Origin: Pseudomonas fluorescens
GTDB taxonomy: Bacteria; Pseudomonadota; Gammaproteobacteria; Pseudomonadales; Pseudomonadaceae
Assembly (NCBI RefSeq): GCF_000967965.1
Contig: NZ_LACC01000051.1
Location: 1-36,204, forward strand
Length of the DNA stretch: 36,204 nt
Direction of reading: 5' to 3'
Made by a program: the position numbers and the translations under genes. Of this stretch, positions 17,008-25,679 are shown piece after piece (position 1 is the stretch's first letter; each line of letters begins with the position of its first letter). The notes beneath the pieces were generated by a model. It was not told the origin of the DNA, ran no database searches, and saw nothing but the letters and a program-made list of their open reading frames with translations.

Positions 17008-18144
17008 TTACCGGCTGGCCACCCGCCAGACCCGCGCCACATCGGTCGCCCGCTCACGCAGCAAACGCGGCGCCTCGGCGCAGGCCTGCTCAAGGGTCAT
17101 CGGCCCGCTCGCCAAGGCAAACGCAGCGTCGATGCCATGCTCGTACAGTGCCTGATAGCCCTCGCCCAACGTACCGGCGATGACGATGACCGGCACGCCG
17201 TGTTCCCGGGCGACCCGCGCCACACCAAAGGGCGTCTTGCCGCGCAGGGTTTGCGCATCGAAACGCCCTTCACCGGTGATCACCAGGTCGGCGCCTGCAA
17301 CGGCGTCGGCCAGGCCCACGAGTTCGGCTACCACTTCAACGCCCGCCTTGAATTGCGCACCGAGGAACGCCTTGGCAGCAAACCCCAGGCCGCCCGCCGC
17401 GCCACTGCCCGGCTCGTCGCGCACGTCCTTGTTCAAGGCTTGCGCGCAATGGTCGGCAAAGTGCCCCAGGGCGCGGTCCAGTTGCTCGACCTGCACGGGC
17501 GAGGCGCCTTTTTGCGGGCCGAAGATCGCCGAGGCACCGTGGGGGCCGCACAGAGGATTGTTGACGTCGGCGGCGATGTCGAAGCGCACCTGGGCCAGGC
17601 GCGGATCAATCTCGCCCAGGTCAACACGGGCCAACTGCGTTAGGGCGAGGCCGCCCGGTGACAGCGTCTGCCCCTGGAAGTCGAGGAGTTTCACGCCCAA
17701 GGCCTGCATGGCACCGGCGCCGCCGTCATTGGTCGCGCTGCCGCCAATCGCCAGGATCACCCGTTGTGCACCGGCATCCAGTGCGGCGCGGATCAATTGC
17801 CCGGTCCCGAAGGTGCTGCTGATGCACGCATCCCGTTGCGCCACCGGGACCAATTGCAAACCGCTGGCCTCGGCCATTTCGATGATCGCGGTGTGGCTCT
17901 GGGGCAACCAGCCCCAGGCTGCATTCACCGTAGCCCCTAAAGGCCCGCGCACCTCATTGCGGCGCAGTTCGCCATCGCACGCCGCCAGGATCGACTCGAC
18001 AGTCCCTTCCCCGCCGTCGGCCATCGGGCATTTGATCAATTGGGCATCAGGCCAGACCTGGGCCAATCCCAATGCAATGGCATCGGCCACGCCTTGGGCG
18101 CTGAGGCTGTCCTTGAACGAGTCGGGGGCGATCACGATTTTCAT
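17008..18144 (-). CDS. garK: Glycerate 2-kinase, GarK/GlxK family
   Basis: This 378-residue cytoplasmic kinase phosphorylates D-glycerate with ATP, linking glycerate, glucarate/galactarate or tartronate-semialdehyde pathways to glycolysis. The sequence tracks E. coli GarK throughout: MKIVIAPDSFKDSLSA, CPMADGGEGTV, IEMAEASGL, the glycine-rich IGGSATNDGGAGAMQALG (about residues 130-147), FGPQKGAS, GSGAAGGLGFAAKAFL and VITGEGRFD. The length is typical. The start has GGAGAA 5 nt upstream. The CdaR-type regulator lies upstream on the same strand across a REPIN, and an MFS anion transporter lies beyond it, together forming a glycerate/sugar-diacid module. The symbol is by homology; the physiological substrate source is not shown. 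Confidence 0.92.
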   Translation of the reverse strand: MKIVIAPDSFKDSLSAQGVADAIALGLAQVWPDAQLIKCPMADGGEGTVESILAACDGELRRNEVRGPLGATVNAAWGWLPQSHTAIIEMAEASGLQLVPVAQRDACISSTFGTGQLIRAALDAGAQRVILAIGGSATNDGGAGAMQALGVKLLDFQGQTLSPGGLALTQLARVDLGEIDPRLAQVRFDIAADVNNPLCGPHGASAIFGPQKGASPVQVEQLDRALGHFADHCAQALNKDVRDEPGSGAAGGLGFAAKAFLGAQFKAGVEVVAELVGLADAVAGADLVITGEGRFDAQTLRGKTPFGVARVAREHGVPVIVIAGTLGEGYQALYEHGIDAAFALASGPMTLEQACAEAPRLLRERATDVARVWRVASR

Positions 18145-18266
18145 GGGAATTCTCCAGTTCCAATGCCCACATGCTGCCAGCCGCCATGAACAATAACGCC
18201 GGGCCGCTGCACAAGCGGTGTTGAGGATTATTGTTCATTTCCACAAAGCCCGTGGAGGAACGCATT

Positions 18267-18361
18267 CCCTGTAGGAGCGAGCCTGCTCGCGATGGCGGAG
18301 TGTCAGCGACATCAATGCTGACTGATACGCCGCCATCGCGAGCAGGCTCACTCCTACAGGG
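18267..18361. repeat. REPIN between cdaR and garK
   Basis: Left arm CCCTGTAGGAGCGAGCCTGC... and right arm ...GCAGGCTCACTCCTACAGGG are inverted, with a unique loop containing ATCAATGCTGACTGATAC. That loop is nearly identical to the one in the REPIN at 16895-16989, implying recent duplication. It separates two co-directional genes, so it may also affect the cdaR-garK transcript. Confidence 0.9.
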
Positions 18362-18373
18362 GCATTGCCTGGC

Positions 18374-19495
18374 TCACAGGCTAGTGTCTGTCTGGGGCAG
18401 CAATTGCACACCCAGATACAACGCCAGCATGCCGTCCAGCCGCAACGGATCAACCCCGCTCAGCTCGGCAATCCGTTCCATGCGATAGCGCAGGCTGTTG
18501 CGGTGGATGCCCAGTGCATCGGCGCAGGCCTGGCTCTGGCCATCGTGTTCGCACCAGCTGCGCAGGGTTGCCAACAGCTGACCGTTGTTGTCCTTGGCAA
18601 TAACCTTGCGCAGCGGATTGAGCAATTCGTCGAGGGCGTCGTCGTTGCGGTGGCGCCACAGCATCACCGGCAGCCGATAGCGATTGAGCGTCAGCAATCG
18701 GGAGCGCGGCAACACTTCGCGCCCGTAGGCCAGCAAGTCACCGACCCGGCGATAGCAGCGACGCAAGCCCGAAAGGCCATCGGCCTGCCCACCCACGGCA
18801 ATGCGCAGGATGTTCCAGCCCAGGCCGTCGAGCTTGTCCAGCAAGCGCTCGTTCTCCACCGTCTGGCTCGCCGGCCGGCACCAGAGCAACGAGGTCTTGG
18901 CCGAGCTCACGCACCAACTGTCGGGGTGACGGCTCGTCAACCAGGCGCTGAGTGCCTCGACTGTTTGCCCCGGAGCGTGCTCCAGGCCCAGTTCGAACAG
19001 GTACGGCACCCGGGTCATCTGGGGCTTGAGGCCCAACTGCTGCGCTTCATCGACCAGTCGCGGAGCATCCCCGGCTTCGCTGAGCAACAACGCCAGCAGG
19101 TCATCGCAGCGCTGGCGCCGCCATTGCTGTTCGGCCTGCTGATTGCGCTGGCCCACCAGCATTTCGGCGGTCATGCGCACCAGCTCGGCGTAGGTGCGCA
19201 GTTGCTCGGGTTCGCCAGTGATACCCAGTACGCCGATCAGGCGCTGATCGAGCATCAGCGGCAGGTTGATGCCCGGCTGCACGCCCTTGAGATGAATCGC
19301 CGTCTGCGCATCGATCTCCACCACCCGGCCATTGGCCAAGACCAGTTGCGCGCCTTCATGCCGGGTGTTGACCCGCTCCGGCTCGCCGCTGCCCAGGATC
19401 AAGCCCTGGCTGTCCATGACATTGACGTTGTACGGCAGGATGGCCATCGCCCGGTCGACGATGTCCTGGGCCAGGTCGTGATCGAGTTCGAACAT
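18374..19495 (-). CDS. cdaR: CdaR-type sugar-diacid/glycerate-responsive regulator
   Basis: This 373-residue transcription factor resembles E. coli CdaR. The N-terminal sugar-diacid recognition domain (about residues 1-135) contains LAQDIVDRAM, NVNVMDSQGLILGSGEPERV, HLKGVQPGINLPL and GVLGITGEPEQLR. The C-terminal PucR/CdaR-type helix-turn-helix (about 315-365) contains DNNGQLLATL and ALGIHRNSLRYRMERI. The ATG at 19495 has AAGGA 8 nt upstream; the in-frame extension to 19576 lacks family similarity and is rejected. Divergent to the MFS transporter and upstream of garK, it most likely activates both in response to glycerate or a related acid. The effector is inferred from the family. Confidence 0.9.
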   Translation of the reverse strand: MFELDHDLAQDIVDRAMAILPYNVNVMDSQGLILGSGEPERVNTRHEGAQLVLANGRVVEIDAQTAIHLKGVQPGINLPLMLDQRLIGVLGITGEPEQLRTYAELVRMTAEMLVGQRNQQAEQQWRRQRCDDLLALLLSEAGDAPRLVDEAQQLGLKPQMTRVPYLFELGLEHAPGQTVEALSAWLTSRHPDSWCVSSAKTSLLWCRPASQTVENERLLDKLDGLGWNILRIAVGGQADGLSGLRRCYRRVGDLLAYGREVLPRSRLLTLNRYRLPVMLWRHRNDDALDELLNPLRKVIAKDNNGQLLATLRSWCEHDGQSQACADALGIHRNSLRYRMERIAELSGVDPLRLDGMLALYLGVQLLPQTDTSL

Positions 19496-19538
19496 GCAAG
19501 TGATCCTTGAAGACAGTGATGGAACGGGTTGTTCACCC

Positions 19539-19597
19539 GCACAGGCCTTGGTTGCAAACCCTGTGCTCAGGCACAAAGACAGCCACCCTGAGGGTGG
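19539..19597. promoter_or_regulatory. Inverted repeats in the cdaR/MFS divergent region
   Basis: GCACAGG (19539-19545) and CCTGTGC (19560-19566) form one inverted repeat. CCACCCT-G-AGGGTGG (19583-19597) is a second, perfect one. Both lie in the 170-nt divergent intergenic region and are candidate binding sites for the CdaR-type regulator or leader hairpins. No promoter boxes are confidently assigned. Confidence 0.4.
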
Positions 19598-19665
19598 TCG
19601 AGACTCTGGGGGCGATCAACGTTACCCTTTGCATCGCAAAAAATCATAATAAAGAGAGAGCCGCC

Positions 19666-20976
19666 ATGACACAGAGCGCCGTAGCGTCCGACGCCATCGC
19701 TGACGACAAAAACGCCGTCTACAAGCGCATCACCCTGCGCTTGATCCCCTTCATTTTCATCTGCTACCTGTTCAACTACCTCGACCGGGTGAACGTTGGG
19801 TTTGCCAAACTGCAGATGCTCGACGCGCTGAAGTTCAGCGAGACCGTGTACGGCCTCGGCGCCGGCATCTTCTTTATCGGTTACGTTCTGTGCGGCGTGC
19901 CAAGCAACCTGGCGTTGACCAAATTCGGCCCACGGCGCTGGATCGCGCTGATGATGATCACCTGGGGTAGCCTGTCGACCTGCCTGCTGTTCGTCACCAC
20001 GCCGACCGAGTTCTATACCCTGCGCCTGTTCACCGGCGCGGCCGAAGCCGGGTTCTTCCCGGGCGTGGTGTTGTATCTCTCGCAGTGGTTCCCGACCTTC
20101 CGCCGTGGCCGCATCATGGCCTTGTTCATGTCGGCGATCCCGGTCTCCGGCCTGCTCGGCAGTCCGTTCTCCGGCTGGATTCTCAACCACTTCGGCGCAG
20201 GCCAAGGTGGTTTGGCTGGCTGGCAGTGGATGTTCATGCTGCAAGGCATTCCCACCGTCATCCTCGGTGCGCTGGCTTACTTCCTGCTCAGCGACAGCTA
20301 TGCGAACGCCAAGTGGCTGACCCCGTTCGAGCGCTCGGTGCTGGAAGCCGACCACGCCGAAGATCTGGCGAACAAGCCGAAAACCACGACCGATTCGCTG
20401 CTGGCGGTGTTCAAGAACCCGGCGATCTGGGCTTTCGGCCTGATCTACTTCTGCATCCAGAGTGGCGTGTACGCAATCAACTTCTGGTTGCCATCGATCA
20501 TCAAGAACCTGGGCTTCAGCGATAACCTGGTGATCGGCTGGCTCAGTGCGATTCCGTACCTGCTGGCTGCGGTGTTCATGCTGATGGTGGGCCGTTCGGC
20601 GGACCTGCGCCAGGAACGTCGTTGGCATTTGGTGGTGCCGATGCTGATGGGGGCACTGGGTCTGCTGATCGCGGTGAACTTCGCCGCCAACCCGGCCATC
20701 GCGATTCTCGGCCTGACCATCGCCACCATGGGCGCCCTCACCGGCCTGCCAATGTTCTGGCCGGTGCCGACCGCCCTGCTCAGTGCCGGCGCGGCGGCTG
20801 GCGGCCTGGCGCTGATCAACTCGATGGGGCAGATGGCCGGCTTCCTCAGCCCGTACCTGGTGGGTTGGGTCAAGGACAGCACCGGTTCGACCGATGCGGC
20901 GTTGTACCTGTTGGCGGGTGTGATTGTCTGCGGCAGTCTGTTGGCACTGCGCATGACCCGTACGCTGCGCGCCTGA
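19666..20976 (+). CDS. MFS transporter, anion:cation symporter family
   Basis: This 436-residue inner-membrane permease has about 12 membrane segments and a large central loop (around SDSYANAKWLTPFERSVLEA). The signature FNYLDRVNVGFAKLQM near residue 35 and GFFPGVVLYLSQWFP mark the anion:cation symporter (ACS) subfamily, which carries tartrate, glucarate, galactonate, phthalate and glycerate-type acids. The ATG at 19666 has an AGAGAG site and begins MTQSAVAS; upstream in-frame codons to 19507 are not family-like. Divergent from cdaR and close to garK, it probably imports the acid feeding glycerate kinase. A TtuB-like tartrate permease is an alternative; the substrate cannot be set from sequence. 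Confidence 0.9.
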   Translation: MTQSAVASDAIADDKNAVYKRITLRLIPFIFICYLFNYLDRVNVGFAKLQMLDALKFSETVYGLGAGIFFIGYVLCGVPSNLALTKFGPRRWIALMMITWGSLSTCLLFVTTPTEFYTLRLFTGAAEAGFFPGVVLYLSQWFPTFRRGRIMALFMSAIPVSGLLGSPFSGWILNHFGAGQGGLAGWQWMFMLQGIPTVILGALAYFLLSDSYANAKWLTPFERSVLEADHAEDLANKPKTTTDSLLAVFKNPAIWAFGLIYFCIQSGVYAINFWLPSIIKNLGFSDNLVIGWLSAIPYLLAAVFMLMVGRSADLRQERRWHLVVPMLMGALGLLIAVNFAANPAIAILGLTIATMGALTGLPMFWPVPTALLSAGAAAGGLALINSMGQMAGFLSPYLVGWVKDSTGSTDAALYLLAGVIVCGSLLALRMTRTLRA

Positions 20977-20992
20977 TCACCACCCATTTCCC

Positions 20993-21074
20993 CTGTAGGA
21001 GCGAGCCTGCTCGCGATAGCGGTTTCACAGTCAACATGGATGTTGGGTGATACTCCGTCATCGCGAGCAGGCAC
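20993..21074. repeat. REPIN downstream of the MFS gene
   Basis: Left arm CTGTAGGAGCGAGCCTGC... and right arm ...GAGCAGGCACACTCCTACAG are inverted. The right arm has an A where the other copies have T in GGCTCAC, and the loop is diverged. It lies between two co-directional genes. Confidence 0.88.
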
Positions 21075-21174
21075 ACTCCTACAGTTGATTGGAGTGTGTT
21101 TGAGATTTGCGTTTGCTCCCGGCAATGGTTCTGGTATCTGATTGAGCCTTTCCCACTGGTAAAAGGATTTGCTC

Positions 21175-22188
21175 ATGAGCTACCGCACGCTGGGTCATTC
21201 GGGTCTGCAGGTGTCCACCCTGACCCTGGGCACCATGATGTTCGGCGAACAGACCAGCGCCGAAGATTCCCTGCGAATCATCGACAAGGCCTGGGACCAG
21301 GGCATCAATTTCATCGACACCGCCGACGTCTATACCAACGGCCGTTCCGAGGAGATCGTCGGCGAGGCCATCGCCAGCCGTCGCCATGAATGGGTACTGG
21401 CCACCAAGGTCGGCTTCGGTCCCGTGGACGGCGTCCCCAACCGCAGCGGCCTGAGCCGCAAGCATCTGTTCAACGGCATCGATGCCAGCCTGACGCGCCT
21501 GGGCACCGACTATCTGGACATCTATTACCTGCATCGCGAAGACCACAATACGCCGCTGGAGGTCACGGTATCGGCCATCGGCGACTTGATCCGCCAGGGC
21601 AAGATCCGTTACTGGGGCCTGTCCAACTACCGTGGCTGGCGCATCGCCGAAGTCATTCGCATGGCCGACAAGCTCGGCGTTGACCGGCCGGTGATCAGCC
21701 AGCCGCTGTACAACATCGTCAACCGCCAGGCTGAAACCGAGCAGATCACCGCGGCGCAAAACTACGGCCTTGGCGTGGTGCCCTACAGCCCGCTGGCGCG
21801 CGGGGTGCTCAGCGGCAAATACGCACCGGATGTAAAACCTGATGCCAACAGCCGGGCCGGGCGCCAGGACAAACGCATCCTGGAAACCGAATGGCGCGTC
21901 GAGTCCCTGCGCATCGCCCAGCAAATCCAGCAATACACTCAGGAGCGCGGTGTGGGCATCGTCGAGTTCGCGATTGCCTGGGTGCTGAACAACAGCGCCG
22001 TGACCTCGGCCATTGTCGGGCCGCGTACCGAAGCGCAGTGGGACGCCTACACTAAGGCGCAGGCGGTGAAGATCACGGCCGAGGACGAGGTGTTCATCGA
22101 TTCGCTGGTGACACCGGGGCATGCGTCGACACCGGGGTTCAATGATGTGAGCCATTTTGTGTCGGGGCGTATACCGCGCACTCCCTGA
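21175..22188 (+). CDS. Aldo/keto reductase
   Basis: This 337-residue NADPH-dependent oxidoreductase has the AKR (alpha/beta)8 barrel. The catalytic tetrad is visible: Asp and Tyr in FIDTADVYTNGRSEE (about residues 50-58), Lys in VLATKVGF (about 82), and His in YYLHREDHNTP (about 121). The cofactor end has SPLARGVLSGKY and AIVGPRTEAQ. The ATG at 21175 follows AAAAGGA by about 7 nt; a TTG two codons earlier is in frame but less likely. Neighbours are a REPIN on each side, and no pathway partner is evident. It resembles general AKRs acting on small aldehydes or ketones; the substrate is unknown. Confidence 0.92.
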   Translation: MSYRTLGHSGLQVSTLTLGTMMFGEQTSAEDSLRIIDKAWDQGINFIDTADVYTNGRSEEIVGEAIASRRHEWVLATKVGFGPVDGVPNRSGLSRKHLFNGIDASLTRLGTDYLDIYYLHREDHNTPLEVTVSAIGDLIRQGKIRYWGLSNYRGWRIAEVIRMADKLGVDRPVISQPLYNIVNRQAETEQITAAQNYGLGVVPYSPLARGVLSGKYAPDVKPDANSRAGRQDKRILETEWRVESLRIAQQIQQYTQERGVGIVEFAIAWVLNNSAVTSAIVGPRTEAQWDAYTKAQAVKITAEDEVFIDSLVTPGHASTPGFNDVSHFVSGRIPRTP

Positions 22189-22205
22189 ATCAACACAGAA
22201 CCCAT

Positions 22206-22295
22206 TGTAGGAGCGAGCCTGCTCGCGATAGCGGTACTACATTCAACAGAGATGTTGGCTGAAAGATCGCTATCGCGAGCAGGCTCGCTCCTACA
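22206..22295. repeat. REPIN upstream of rarD
   Basis: Left arm TGTAGGAGCGAGCCTGCTCG... is inverted against ...CGAGCAGGCTCGCTCCTACA, with a unique centre. Arms match better here than in the other three copies. It lies between the aldo/keto reductase and rarD, in the same transcriptional direction. Confidence 0.9.
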
Positions 22296-22384
22296 GTTGG
22301 ACCGTGTTGATTGATTGGTCAATATTCGACGCGAAAACCACGTATCCTCCGCCCCCGTTTCACCTTCAACATCGCGAGGACAGC

Positions 22385-23266
22385 TTGTCTAAAGGTATCG
22401 CTCTATCGGTTTCAGCCTCGGTGCTGTTTGCCGTCATGTATTACTACACGTCGCTGCTCACCCCCTTGAGCGGCGTGGAAATCTTCGGTTGGCGCATGCT
22501 GCTGACCGTCCCGTGCATGACCGTGTTCATGGTGGTGTCCGGGGAGTGGAAACGCGTGCTGGAGATCGTTCGGCGCGCCAAGGCCAATCCGAAACTGATG
22601 GGCGCGTTGATCGCCTCCTCTGCCCTGCTCGGCGTGCAATTGTGGCTGTTCATGTGGGCACCGTTGAACGGCTACAGCCTCGACGTATCACTCGGCTATT
22701 TCCTGCTTCCGCTGACCATGGTCCTGACCGGTCGCCTGGCCTACGGCGAACGCCTGTCCTATCTGCAAAAAGTCGCGGTGGTGTTCGCCTGCCTGGGGGT
22801 GGTCAACGAGGTGTATCAGGTCGGTGGTTTTTCCTGGGCGACCTTGCTGGTCTGCATCGGCTATCCGACCTACTTCGTCCTGCGCAAACGGCTGGCGGCG
22901 GACAACCTCGGCGGGTTATGGCTGGACATGGCATTGACCCTGCCGGTAGCGTTCTGGTTCGTCCAGAGCGGTGCGCAAGGTTTCGGAGTGTTTGAACAGC
23001 ATCCATGGTTGTCGCTGTTGATCCCGATGCTCGGCGTGATCAGCGCATCGGCACTGGTGGTCTACATCATTGCCAGTCGCCTGCTGCCGTTCAGCCTGTT
23101 CGGCTTGTTGAGCTACGTCGAACCGGTGTTGCTGCTGGGCGTGGCGTTGTTGCTGGGAGAGAGCATCAAGGCCGGTGAGTGGCTGACGTACATTCCGATC
23201 TGGATGGCCGTGTTGGTGCTGGTATTCGAAGGGTTCAAGCATCTGGTCCGCCAGCGCAGACCTTAA
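22385..23266 (+). CDS. rarD: RarD-type EamA/DMT transporter
   Basis: This 293-residue inner-membrane protein has about ten transmembrane helices in two EamA repeats. It carries RarD signatures: FAVMYYYTSLLTPLSG, EIFGWRMLLTVPCM, LNGYSLDVSLGYFLLPL, GYPTYFVLRKR and SYVEPVLLLGVALLLGE. The start is TTG (SKGIALSV...) with GAGGA 4 nt upstream; the frame runs back to 22304 but that extension is not family-like. It is transcribed towards hpd and ends at a shared palindromic terminator. The transported compound is unknown for most members; RarD has been linked to chloramphenicol resistance in Pseudomonas by name only. Confidence 0.88.
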   Translation: MSKGIALSVSASVLFAVMYYYTSLLTPLSGVEIFGWRMLLTVPCMTVFMVVSGEWKRVLEIVRRAKANPKLMGALIASSALLGVQLWLFMWAPLNGYSLDVSLGYFLLPLTMVLTGRLAYGERLSYLQKVAVVFACLGVVNEVYQVGGFSWATLLVCIGYPTYFVLRKRLAADNLGGLWLDMALTLPVAFWFVQSGAQGFGVFEQHPWLSLLIPMLGVISASALVVYIIASRLLPFSLFGLLSYVEPVLLLGVALLLGESIKAGEWLTYIPIWMAVLVLVFEGFKHLVRQRRP

Positions 23267-23282
23267 GGCCACGTAAAACAAA

Positions 23283-23310
23283 TGTGGGAGCGAGCAGGCT
23301 CGCTCCCACA
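23283..23310. terminator. Bidirectional terminator made of a compact REP-like palindrome
   Basis: TGTGGGAGCGAGC (23283-23295) and GCTCGCTCCCACA (23298-23310) are perfect 13-bp arms with a 2-nt centre, flanked by GTTTT on the right and, on the minus strand, TTTGTTTT on the left. It lies between convergent rarD and hpd and suits termination both ways. The sequence shares the GAGCGAGC core of the local REP elements. Confidence 0.8.
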
Positions 23311-23329
23311 GTTTTATCGGTGTAACGGC

Positions 23330-24406
23330 TTAGTCGGTGGAGAGAACACCACGACGAACCTGGTCACGCTCGATGGATTCGAACAGCGCCTTGAAGTTGC
23401 CTTCGCCGAAACCGTCGTCGCCCTTGCGCTGGATGAACTCGAAGAACACCGGCCCCATCAGGGTTTCCGAGAAGATCTGCAACAGCAGACGCTTGTCGCC
23501 CGAATCGGACGAACCGTCCAGCAAAATGCCCCGCGCCTGCAGTTCGCCCACCGGCTCGCCGTGGTTCGGCAAACGGCCTTCGAGCATTTCGTAGTAGGTT
23601 TCCGGCGGCGCGGTCATGAAGCGCATGCCGATGCTTTTCAGGTGGTCCCAAGTCTTGAGCAGATCATCGGACAGGAACGCAACGTGCTGGATGCCCTCGC
23701 CGTTGAACTGCATCAGGAACTCTTCGATCTGGCCGGCGCCCTTGGACGACTCTTCGTTCAGCGGGATGCGGATCATGCCATCGGGTGCGGTCATGGCCTT
23801 GGAGGTCAGGCCGGTGTATTCACCCTTGATGTCGAAGTAGCGGATTTCGCGGAAGTTGAACAGCTTCTCGTAGAAGTTGGCCCAGTAGGCCATGCGACCG
23901 CGATACACGTTGTGGGTCAGGTGATCGATGATCTTCAGGCCGGCACCGACCGGATGGCGGTCGACGCCTTCGATGAACACGAAGTCGATGTCATAGATCG
24001 AGCTGCCTTCGCCGAAACGGTCGATCAGGTACAGCGGCGCACTACCGATGCCTTTGATCGCCGGCAGGTTCAGCTCCATCGGGCCGGTTTCGATGTGGAT
24101 CGGCTGGGCGCCGAGTTCCAGGGCACGCTTATAGGCTTTTTGCGAATCCTTGACGCGAAACGCCATGCCGCACACCGACGGACCGTGCTCGGCCGCGAAG
24201 TACGAGGCGACGCTGTGGGGTTCGTTGTTGAGGATCAGGTTGATCGCGCCCTGGCGATACAGGTGCACGTCCTTGGAACGGTGGGTCGCCACCTTGGTGA
24301 AGCCCATGATCTCGAAGATCGGTTCCAGGGTGTTCGGGGTCGGCGATGCGAGCTCGATGAATTCAAAGCCCATCAGGCCCATTGGGTTTTCGTATAAATC
24401 TGCCAT
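23330..24406 (-). CDS. hpd: 4-hydroxyphenylpyruvate dioxygenase
   Basis: This 358-residue non-heme Fe(II) enzyme converts 4-hydroxyphenylpyruvate and O2 to homogentisate and CO2, the second step of tyrosine catabolism. The sequence is close to identical to the classic P. fluorescens HPPD as I recall it. The iron ligands are His in KIIDHLTHNVYRG (about 162), His in GEGIQHVAFLSDD (about 241) and Glu in PVFFEFIQRKGDDGFGEGNF (about 323). The C-terminal gate helix ends RRGVLSTD. The ATG has GAGG about 8 nt upstream. No homogentisate pathway genes (hmgABC) or tyrosine transaminase flank it, so it is transcribed alone from the 251-nt AT-rich region upstream. Confidence 0.97.
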   Translation of the reverse strand: MADLYENPMGLMGFEFIELASPTPNTLEPIFEIMGFTKVATHRSKDVHLYRQGAINLILNNEPHSVASYFAAEHGPSVCGMAFRVKDSQKAYKRALELGAQPIHIETGPMELNLPAIKGIGSAPLYLIDRFGEGSSIYDIDFVFIEGVDRHPVGAGLKIIDHLTHNVYRGRMAYWANFYEKLFNFREIRYFDIKGEYTGLTSKAMTAPDGMIRIPLNEESSKGAGQIEEFLMQFNGEGIQHVAFLSDDLLKTWDHLKSIGMRFMTAPPETYYEMLEGRLPNHGEPVGELQARGILLDGSSDSGDKRLLLQIFSETLMGPVFFEFIQRKGDDGFGEGNFKALFESIERDQVRRGVLSTD

Positions 24407-24657
24407 GGTCGGCGCCTCATCATTTTTTTATCAATTAACAAAGGTTAGTTGTAAGCAATGCTGAGACCGGTGGGTGGCGCACAGGAGATACCCCGCACAC
24501 TGCGGGCGAGAAAGTCACCGTAGATCAGTTGAAACCCGAATATCTTCATTTTCGACCCAAGGCTCTTGCGGGCGAGGCTTCTGCTGCCAGAAGACGATTA
24601 TTATTGTATGCGTAACCCGATTCTACACAGCGTAAATCAGTTTGTCCGCCTTCTGTA

Positions 24658-25602
24658 TCAAATCCCCTTTTTCCATAGCCGCGCAAGGGGTTTGTTGCAG
24701 AGGAAAATCCCCGCCAGAATCAGCCCGCCACCCAGGCACATGGCCAGCGTCAGCGGCTCATCCAGCAGCAGCGCGCCAAGGACCACCGCCGTCAACGGGT
24801 TCAAGGCAATGAACACCCCGGAACGGGTCGCGCCGATCTTGCGGATGCCGTCGTAGTAGCCAATGTACGCCAGCGCCGATCCCAGCACGCCCAGGTACAA
24901 AAGGCTCAACCATTGCTGCGTACCCAGTTGGGCGATCGCGGCGACACTCACCTCTCCGCGCACGATGCTGGTGGTCCAGAGCATGACGGTGCCCAGCAGG
25001 ATCGACCAGGTCACGGTTTGCACCGGTCCCAGGCTGTGGTTCAGCTCTCTGGAGAACAGCGAGTAGACACCCCAGCCGAGGACGCAGCCGAAAATCAGCA
25101 GGTCGCCGAGCCAGGCATCGACACCGCCGGCCAGTAGTTGCGGGTCGCGACTGACGATCACCATGCTCGCGCCCGCCATGCAGATCGCAATGCCGACGAC
25201 TTTGGCCCGGTTCAAACGCTCCTTGAACAACAGCCAGGACGCCAGGCCGATCACCGCCGGATTCAGCGCCACGATCAAGGACGCCCGTGAAGCGCTGATG
25301 TAATGCAGGCCGTAAAAGAAGCACAGGTTGTAGAAAAAGATCCCGAAAAAGCCAAGCAATGACAGTTGCAGCCATTGCCGGGGGTTGGGCCGGACCAGCG
25401 GTGTGCGCGCCATGCTTATAAACAGCAGCAACGCCAGGCTGGCCAGCAGAAACCGCAGGCTGGCCGCCAGTAACGGGCTGAGGCTACCAGCCAGATAGCG
25501 TCCGGCGACGAAGGTGCCACCCCACACCATGGTGACCGCCGCCAGTTTCAGATACACCGGCAGATCCGAGGGTTTTGCCAGGCTTTGCTCACAGATCGTC
25601 AT
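24658..25602 (-). CDS. EamA/DMT superfamily exporter
   Basis: This 314-residue inner-membrane protein has about ten helices in two EamA repeats: TMVWGGTFVAGRYLAG in the first, ASRASLIVALNPAVIGLASWLLFKE at its end, and TRSGVFIALNPLTAVVLGALLL in the second. The short C-terminal cytoplasmic tail ends LARLWKKGI. The ribosome binding site is weak. It is divergent from a LysR-type regulator across 77 nt, the classic layout of a LysR gene controlling a neighbouring amino-acid or metabolite exporter. The substrate cannot be determined; efflux of an amino acid or aromatic compound is possible by family. Confidence 0.9.
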   Translation of the reverse strand: MTICEQSLAKPSDLPVYLKLAAVTMVWGGTFVAGRYLAGSLSPLLAASLRFLLASLALLLFISMARTPLVRPNPRQWLQLSLLGFFGIFFYNLCFFYGLHYISASRASLIVALNPAVIGLASWLLFKERLNRAKVVGIAICMAGASMVIVSRDPQLLAGGVDAWLGDLLIFGCVLGWGVYSLFSRELNHSLGPVQTVTWSILLGTVMLWTTSIVRGEVSVAAIAQLGTQQWLSLLYLGVLGSALAYIGYYDGIRKIGATRSGVFIALNPLTAVVLGALLLDEPLTLAMCLGGGLILAGIFLCNKPLARLWKKGI

Positions 25603-25679
25603 GGATTCCAGGACCGGATGTTGGAGAGATGCCGTATCATTCAGCTAATACCCAGTCATCGTAAAATGAGCAAACACTC

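Noticed and set aside
16895..22295. Repeated palindromes considered as a CRISPR array
   Set aside because: Spacing is irregular and gene-separated, repeats occur as inverted pairs and no cas genes are present; they are REPINs.
23282..24397. Plus-strand open frame opposite hpd
   Set aside because: It starts inside the REP-like terminator and mirrors hpd codon bias; no family features.
25603..25679. LysR T-N11-A operator in the divergent gap
   Set aside because: A loose ATT-CAGCT-AAT match exists but with only 3-bp arms, which is expected by chance in such a sequence.
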